From contig JAJZEJ010000809.1 in assembly GCA_021828635.1 (NCBI GenBank), positions 1-10,171 of the forward strand: DNA of 10,171 nucleotides. The letters run 5' to 3'. A program made the position numbers and the translations under genes. Source of the stretch: Chloroflexota bacterium. Its GTDB lineage: Bacteria; Chloroflexota; Ktedonobacteria; Ktedonobacterales; Ktedonobacteraceae. Position 1 is the first letter of the stretch. Every line of letters starts with the position of its first letter. Shown here piece by piece: positions 7,951-10,171 of the stretch. The notes beneath the pieces are model-generated. The model ran no database searches, was not told where the DNA came from, and saw only the letters and a list, made by a program, of their open reading frames with translations.

Positions 7951-8543
7951 CTAGTCCTTCTTTTTCGCTGCCTCTTGTTGTAGCTCGGCTTTGACCTCGT
8001 AGAAGGCTCGCCATGAGAGCAACTCATGGGCGGCCATCTCGCTGAGCATCTGCTCCACATCGGGCCGCTTCATGCGGTCGGCAAAGTTGTAGCAGAAGAA
8101 TCGATACCCATCGGACTCAAATCTTTTTTTTCCGCGTCCAGATCATCCTTATCCAGCCCAGTCATCTCAAAGATTGGTTTGGCGGTCTCCGTGAGCAGGC
8201 CGCCTGGCAGTGCCTTTCCAACCGCATCTCGGTCCAGCGGTTGGAAAATGAGTTCACCGGCATGTGGATGATCCATCGGATAGTCCCTCACGTCGTCGCC
8301 TTCTGGCCGTGCGTCCGGATGCGGGTACCGCAACCCATGCACGATCAGGCCAGTGAACATCGTTGCAATGTTCGTGCGTTTGGTTTTGGGATCGACGGCT
8401 GACTGGATGATCTCTGCCAGCTTGTCGGCCATTGGCTCCTGTACCATGAGCCAGCCCCCAAGACGTTCAAAATAGACGGCTTTGCGATTAGCCTTGATGC
8501 CGCCATTCAGGATTTTGGCGCGTAAATCTTCAAAGTGTGTCAT
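7951..8543 (-). CDS. Tail assembly chaperone, -1 frameshift fusion (G/GT-type, 197 aa)
   Basis: This is the longer product of the chaperone gene if ribosomes slip back one base on the A8 run at 8124-8131. The first 140 residues are shared with the short form; the -1 frame then adds 57 residues with no start codon of its own, ending in TAG at 7951-7953. Seen in this tail: RFESDGYRFFCYNFADRM, then MLSEMAAHELLSWRAFYEVK, with an Ala-x-Glu-x-x-Trp-x-Ala-Phe-like pattern typical of the lambda GT extension and its relatives. The reading frame stays open for the whole 171 bases up to five bases before the tape measure start, as expected for programmed frameshifting. Known role of the family: the G and GT proteins bind the tape measure and recruit tube subunits but are absent from the finished tail. 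Coordinates span both frames, so a plain translation will not give this protein. Confidence 0.82.
7955..7960 (-). promoter_or_regulatory. Ribosome binding site of the tape measure gene inside the chaperone end
   Basis: The minus strand reads GAAGGA here, about nine to ten bases before the tape measure ATG at 7945. It overlaps the last codons of the frameshifted chaperone (Lys, Lys, Asp before TAG), so translation through the -1 frame would pass over the tape measure start region, and it decides ATG 7945 over the upstream in-frame ATG at 8014. Confidence 0.7.
8070..8543 (-). CDS. Tail assembly chaperone, short form (G-type, 157 aa)
   Basis: ATG at 8543 follows GGGGGA by five bases, after a 15-base gap from the upstream tube-like gene. 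Seen: N-terminus MTHFEDLRAKILNGG, a helical middle (about residues 35-75, MADKLAEIIQSAV and onward), a charged Pro/Asp/His-rich stretch (73-96), and the GLDKDDLDAEKK segment leading into the slippery run at residues 138-140. The unshifted frame continues 17 codons (DLSPMGIDSSATTLPTA) and stops at 8070. Position is diagnostic: this kind of gene sits between the tube gene and the tape measure gene in siphoviruses and carries a frameshift. Sequence similarity to a named chaperone family is weak by eye, so the call rests on position, size and the frameshift. It is the predominant product if slippage is inefficient, as in lambda. Confidence 0.82.
   Translation of the reverse strand: MTHFEDLRAKILNGGIKANRKAVYFERLGGWLMVQEPMADKLAEIIQSAVDPKTKRTNIATMFTGLIVHGLRYPHPDARPEGDDVRDYPMDHPHAGELIFQPLDRDAVGKALPGGLLTETAKPIFEMTGLDKDDLDAEKKDLSPMGIDSSATTLPTA
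8124..8131 (-). other. Programmed -1 ribosomal frameshift site (A AAA AAA)
   Basis: Eight consecutive A residues lie on the coding strand, in the zero frame as GAA-AAA-AAA-GAT (Glu138, Lys139, Lys140). The heptamer at 8124-8130 fits the X-XXY-YYZ pattern, so both Lys tRNAs can re-pair after slipping back one base. Reading then resumes at AGA and stays open to 7953. A weak four-base-pair stem (CGAT/ATCG, 8102-8113) starts about ten bases downstream; I cannot tell whether it matters or whether a stronger pseudoknot forms. Confidence 0.8.
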
Positions 8544-8558
8544 GTGTTCCCCCTTACC

Positions 8559-9221
8559 TTAGACTTGGTAGAAATTGCCCGACACTTGTAAGTCGAGCGT
8601 TTGTTCCACCAATTTGGATATATCTTGTTTGAGTTGCATTTTTTTATCGTAGCAGTAGCCTTCATACCGATTGCCAGTAGCTTCTACGCCCGACAAAATG
8701 AGGATTTGACCAGTGGTAATGTACTGGACAAGCGACAGAGCAGTTTCTGGTATCCAGAACTTGGTCACTGAAAAACTACCATCGAGTAAGATAGGTTGGA
8801 AGGTTCGCCAGGGTGAGCCACCTCCGCCATTGATGCCGCCGGTCATGGTCGTGTTGTCGGCAAAGGTCATCTGACCGTCAAACGTCCATTGCGTGATCTG
8901 TGCGAGGACCGCATACGGGTAGTAGTTGCCTGTGGTGACACGCGCACTTGGAGTTACGCCGGCAAGTGGCGCGGCCAAGACGATTATCCCTCCGACGTAC
9001 TGGATTGTGGCCGGTGTCGCATTCGACCATGTTACGCCGTCAGGCGCGGTCTGGAACGTCATCGGCACGGACGGATCCCAGTAGCGGTAGGCCGCATTGG
9101 CGGAGGAGATCACAAACGTTGTGTGATCGCCGCTATCCTGCAAGGCCAGATCAGCCGGAAGCGCGAGTGAGGGCGGCGACGAAATGAGCAGCGACGCCTC
9201 ATAGCCCTGAATGGCTGCCAT
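8559..9221 (-). CDS. Tail-tube-like protein with an extra N-terminal domain (220 aa)
   Basis: ATG at 9221 has AAAGGAGG about 11 bases upstream, a strong site. Seen: MAAIQGY at the start, then a domain of about 90 residues (11-102, containing SGDHTTFVISSANAAYRYWD and VTTGNYYPY), followed by a tube-like region, AVLAQITQWTFDGQMTF (104-120), SPWRTFQPILLDGSFSVTKF (136-155) and the C-terminal helix-strand DISKLVEQTLDLQVSGNF (200-217). This second region aligns by eye with nearly all of the adjacent 133-residue protein, including identical start residues MAA-x-x-GY, so the two are probably paralogues with an inserted domain here. Known: in siphophages the tube protein forms hexameric rings around the tape measure. 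Inferred: major tail tube protein or a variant ring component. Which of the two is the major subunit cannot be decided. Gly/Thr/Ser-rich loops (123-135) are prominent. Confidence 0.72.
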   Translation of the reverse strand: MAAIQGYEASLLISSPPSLALPADLALQDSGDHTTFVISSANAAYRYWDPSVPMTFQTAPDGVTWSNATPATIQYVGGIIVLAAPLAGVTPSARVTTGNYYPYAVLAQITQWTFDGQMTFADNTTMTGGINGGGGSPWRTFQPILLDGSFSVTKFWIPETALSLVQYITTGQILILSGVEATGNRYEGYCYDKKMQLKQDISKLVEQTLDLQVSGNFYQV

Positions 9222-9243
9222 AGCGTGCTATGCCTCCTTTTCT

Positions 9244-9645
9244 TTAGGTGGTTGCGAGTGGCCCTGTGGGCTGTAGGTCAATTTGCGACTCTACGGCCTT
9301 GCTCACATCCGTCTTATTCTGGATTTTCTTGACGTAAGCTGAGAACGCATATGTATTCGTGCCGTTGTTTGGGCTAAGGGTGAAGCTCAACAGTGTCCCG
9401 TTAATGAGCGCATTTTGCATGGCGAGTTGGCCGTTGGTATCGGTCAAGTCCCAGTTGCAGGTGATCGAAAAGGTCATTTGTGCCAGTGTTGGCAAAAATT
9501 CCTTGAAGGGCGACGGCGTGCCGGTATTGGACATCGACGTGATGTCTTCCATCGCACGCTCAAGGTCAAAGGTGTCTGACTTAATCTGAGCGATATAGTT
9601 GGTGCCGTTTTTGACCCATCCTTGATAGCCAGCTTCTGCTGCCAT
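9244..9645 (-). CDS. Tail tube protein-like (133 aa)
   Basis: ATG at 9645 follows AGGAGGGA by seven bases, the clearest site in the window. Seen: MAAEAGYQGWVKNG, then YIAQIKSDTFDLERAMEDIT (17-36), SPFKEFLPTLAQMTFSITCN (45-64), a hydrophilic loop, YAFSAYVKKI (99-108) and DVSKAVESQIDLQPTGPL (113-130). A pattern of beta strands around one helix, with the ending D-L-Q-x-[ST]-G, is what phage tail tube proteins of about 130-150 residues look like. Its position between the gp10-like gene and the chaperone/tape measure genes agrees. Inferred role: subunit of the tube that surrounds the tape measure and conducts DNA. It is shorter than the 220-residue neighbour by the N-terminal domain only. No membrane segment or signal is present, as expected for a cytoplasmically assembled virion protein. 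Confidence 0.8.
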   Translation of the reverse strand: MAAEAGYQGWVKNGTNYIAQIKSDTFDLERAMEDITSMSNTGTPSPFKEFLPTLAQMTFSITCNWDLTDTNGQLAMQNALINGTLLSFTLSPNNGTNTYAFSAYVKKIQNKTDVSKAVESQIDLQPTGPLATT

Positions 9646-9679
9646 ACGTCTGTCCCTCCTTTCTCTTTAAGGAATTGGT

Positions 9680-10030
9680 TTAGGAATATTTTTTGATGCA
9701 TTGCTCTTGCAATTTCTTGGATGCTTGCTGATAGGCCGGGAACAAAAAGGGCTGCGCTGGCACCCAGGAGCCGGAATGGGTATGATGCCCAAGCTCGACA
9801 TAGGGCGCGTACTTGACCGCCGTGCCGACTGAGCAAGTCATGTCGCCACGCTCATAGTGCAGACTGGCCTTGAGGTTGCCACTATCGACAGGACAGGCGT
9901 CTTGTGCCAGCGAGAGGCACATCAGCCCTGCCGATTGGATGTCGCGGTTCACACTGCGTTGCAGCTTTTTCATCTCCGCCTGCACATCGGCGGCAAAGGT
10001 TCCCAGGTTTACCTCAATCGAGACTTGCAT
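9680..10030 (-). CDS. HK97 gp10-like head-tail / tail component (116 aa)
   Basis: ATG at 10030 lies six bases after the upstream stop, with AAGGA just ahead of it inside the end of that gene. Seen: an N-terminal helix that is amphipathic and charged (VQAEMKKLQRSVNRDIQSAG, 16-35), then CPVDSGNLKASL (46-57), SVGTAVKYAPYVELGHH (67-83) and PAQPFLFPAYQQASKKL (91-107). The sequence P-V-D-S-G-N-L, followed by V-x-Y-A-P-Y-V-E-x-G and an A-Q-P-F-L-x-P-A motif, is characteristic of the HK97 gp10 / minor-tail-Z-like family. Known role: joining the tail to the head connector or completing the tail. It is of ordinary length (family members are about 110-150). The next gene is a tube protein directly, with no separate tail terminator in between. 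Confidence 0.9.
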   Translation of the reverse strand: MQVSIEVNLGTFAADVQAEMKKLQRSVNRDIQSAGLMCLSLAQDACPVDSGNLKASLHYERGDMTCSVGTAVKYAPYVELGHHTHSGSWVPAQPFLFPAYQQASKKLQEQCIKKYS

Positions 10031-10036
10031 GCTTTT

Positions 10037-10171
10037 TCATCCTTGTGTGCAGACCTTATAGCGGTCAGCGATATGCTGTACAAGGCCATCGGTTACTTCT
10101 TCTAGCTCTTGTCGATTGTCGAAAAGCGTTAGCACATTCGTGAAGCCTGTCAGGCTCAGCGCCCCAGATCG
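10037..10171 (-). CDS. Unrecognised structural gene, 3' end only (44 aa visible)
   Basis: The frame runs open from the right edge (RSGALSLTGFTNVLTLF and onward) to TGA at 10037-10039. Its last codons carry the AAGGA used by the gp10-like gene, six bases away, so the two are likely co-transcribed. Visible residues form a helix-like, acidic stretch (DNRQELEEVTDGLVQHIADR) and a short Cys-containing tail. In HK97-type clusters the gene before gp10 is a head closure or neck protein, which is the default guess, but nothing seen here proves it. The start lies beyond the window. Confidence 0.6.
   Translation of the reverse strand, partial: RSGALSLTGFTNVLTLFDNRQELEEVTDGLVQHIADRYKVCTQG

Noticed and set aside
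7946..8014. A 23-residue upstream extension of the tape measure protein
   Set aside because: The extension overlaps the GT coding end in another frame and its sequence is Arg-rich; ATG at 7945 has a Shine-Dalgarno at the right distance.
8124..8131. The A8 run as a sequencing error or a broken gene
   Set aside because: Both outputs make sense: a zero-frame stop soon after and a -1 frame with a chaperone-like extension that ends right before the tape measure gene. This is the expected pattern for programmed slippage, though raw reads would settle the run length.
9646..9679. The gap between the gp10-like and tube genes as a terminator or promoter
   Set aside because: The gap holds a strong Shine-Dalgarno and a polypyrimidine stretch on the plus strand, but I found no inverted repeat and no convincing -10/-35 pair.
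1..10171. A defence system, toxin-antitoxin pair, CRISPR array or mobile element
   Set aside because: All genes fit a phage tail module. No nuclease, reverse transcriptase, transposase, recombinase, regular spacer repeat or terminal inverted repeat was visible.

Overview
The whole window reads as part of the tail module of a tailed, probably siphovirus-like phage or prophage. Every supported gene lies on the minus strand, so the transcription order runs from high to low coordinates. Genes are packed with short gaps or overlaps, and no stretch over about 40 bases lacks a gene. I saw no tRNA, rRNA, CRISPR array, insertion sequence, integrase, attachment site, origin or clear terminator. The host cannot be named from sequence alone. 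Purine-rich Shine-Dalgarno sites (AGGAGG-like), base composition that looks mid-50s % GC by eye, and a hub protein loaded with concanavalin-like and beta-sandwich domains would fit a phage of a Gram-positive or Chloroflexota-like bacterium. That is a low-confidence inference.

Layout in transcription order: (1) the 3' end of an unrecognised gene (10037-10171); (2) an HK97 gp10-like head-tail/tail component (9680-10030); (3) and (4) two adjacent tail-tube-like proteins (9244-9645 and 8559-9221) that share start and end motifs and look like paralogues, the second carrying an extra N-terminal domain; (5) a tail assembly chaperone gene (8070-8543) with an A8 slippery run that would yield a lambda G/GT-type -1 frameshift product ending at 7951; (6) the tape measure protein (5762-7945); (7) a 1408-residue tail hub/tip protein (1539-5765), start-stop coupled to the tape measure, in which a hub fold appears split by a very large insertion of carbohydrate-binding-like domains; (8) and (9) two small membrane proteins resembling an XhlA-like/holin-like pair (1268-1516 and 1116-1256); (10) a 297-residue tail-tip or adhesin-like protein (254-1147); (11) the 5' part of a further protein with a concanavalin-like opening (1-226), started by GTG.

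Together the right half builds the tail: connector, tube, chaperones that load the tape measure, and the tape measure itself. The left half builds the tip and the probable host-recognition proteins, with a putative membrane/lysis pair in between. The most notable features are the tandem tube paralogues, the unusually expanded hub, the uninterrupted chaperone frameshift signature, and the lack of separate genes recognisable as tail terminator and Dit. I found no sign of a defence system or other non-structural novel system.
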